The notes under the pieces: model-generated
The model's database searches: none
Told to the model about the DNA's origin: nothing
What the model saw: the letters and a program-made list of their open reading frames with translations, nothing else
In this document: in pieces, positions 6,369 to 6,398 of the stretch
How the letters are laid out: each line of letters begins with the position of its first letter
Numbering within the stretch: position 1 is the stretch's first letter
Assembly: GCA_937900565.1 (NCBI GenBank)
Contig: CALCFG010000022.1
Span: 1-6,398 of the forward strand
Reading direction: 5' to 3'
Source of the DNA: an uncultured Erysipelotrichaceae bacterium
GTDB lineage: Bacteria; Bacillota_I; Bacilli_A; Erysipelotrichales; Erysipelotrichaceae
Length of the DNA: 6,398 nt
Position numbers and translations under genes: made by a program

Positions 6369-6398
6369 GTCCGGTTAGCTCAGTTGGTAGAGCAACTG
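6369..6398 (+). tRNA. tRNA gene, 5' part only (possibly tRNA-Lys)
   Basis: The 30 bases fit the tRNA layout exactly: a 7-nt acceptor strand GTCCGGT (6369-6375), TA, D-stem GCTC (6378-6381) pairing with GAGC (6390-6393) around AGTTGGTA, then A and the start of the anticodon stem ACTG. The window ends before the anticodon, so the amino acid cannot be read. The GAGCAACTG stretch after a GTC start resembles Firmicutes and mollicute tRNA-Lys genes, but this is only a similarity from memory. More tRNA genes may follow outside the window. Confidence 0.88.

Noticed and set aside
1..6398. Mobile elements, CRISPR arrays, toxin-antitoxin or phage-defence genes.
   Set aside because: No transposase, spaced direct repeats, integrase or recognisable defence gene was found on either strand.

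Overview
The window is about 6.4 kb of AT-rich, tightly packed bacterial DNA. Short 5' leaders, clear Shine-Dalgarno sites and U-tailed hairpin terminators suggest a low-GC Bacillota. The protein style (a LysS starting MEVKLSEQE, a phospho-beta-glucosidase of Gram-positive type) would suit Erysipelotrichia-like Firmicutes, but that placement is an impression, not a test. Five complete or near-complete protein genes, one truncated tRNA gene and one apparent gene remnant are present.

Left part (1-2660): lysS, the class II lysyl-tRNA synthetase, runs rightward and ends at a strong terminator. A separate rightward transcription unit follows, with an extended -10 promoter whose -10 region lies in an inverted repeat. 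It encodes a YdhF-like aldo/keto reductase. A symmetrical A-stem-T hairpin lies between this gene and the convergent next gene and probably stops transcription from both sides.

Middle (2663-5475): a leftward GH1 glycosidase carries the Ser-Lys-Tyr signature of 6-phospho-glycosidases, and a divergent rightward aldose 1-epimerase-like gene follows. They are separated by a 376-bp gap. The gap holds the GH1 promoter, a terminator facing left, and a decayed leftward gene tail with a frameshift exactly at a perfect 10-bp inverted repeat. It also holds a weak candidate promoter for the epimerase gene. The GH1 enzyme and the epimerase are both sugar-catabolic, consistent with use of beta-glucosides imported by a phosphotransferase system, but no transporter or regulator is in the window.

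Right part (5476-6398): a leftward gene encodes a 230-residue protein with one N-terminal membrane helix and a TPR-like helical body, of unknown function. It has its own terminator. Divergent from it, the first 30 bases of a tRNA gene (possibly tRNA-Lys) run off the right edge behind a good promoter.

I do not see a new multi-gene system, mobile element or CRISPR array. Most of the window is ordinary housekeeping and sugar metabolism. The most unusual items are the decayed gene tail with its palindrome and the uncharacterised membrane-anchored helical protein.
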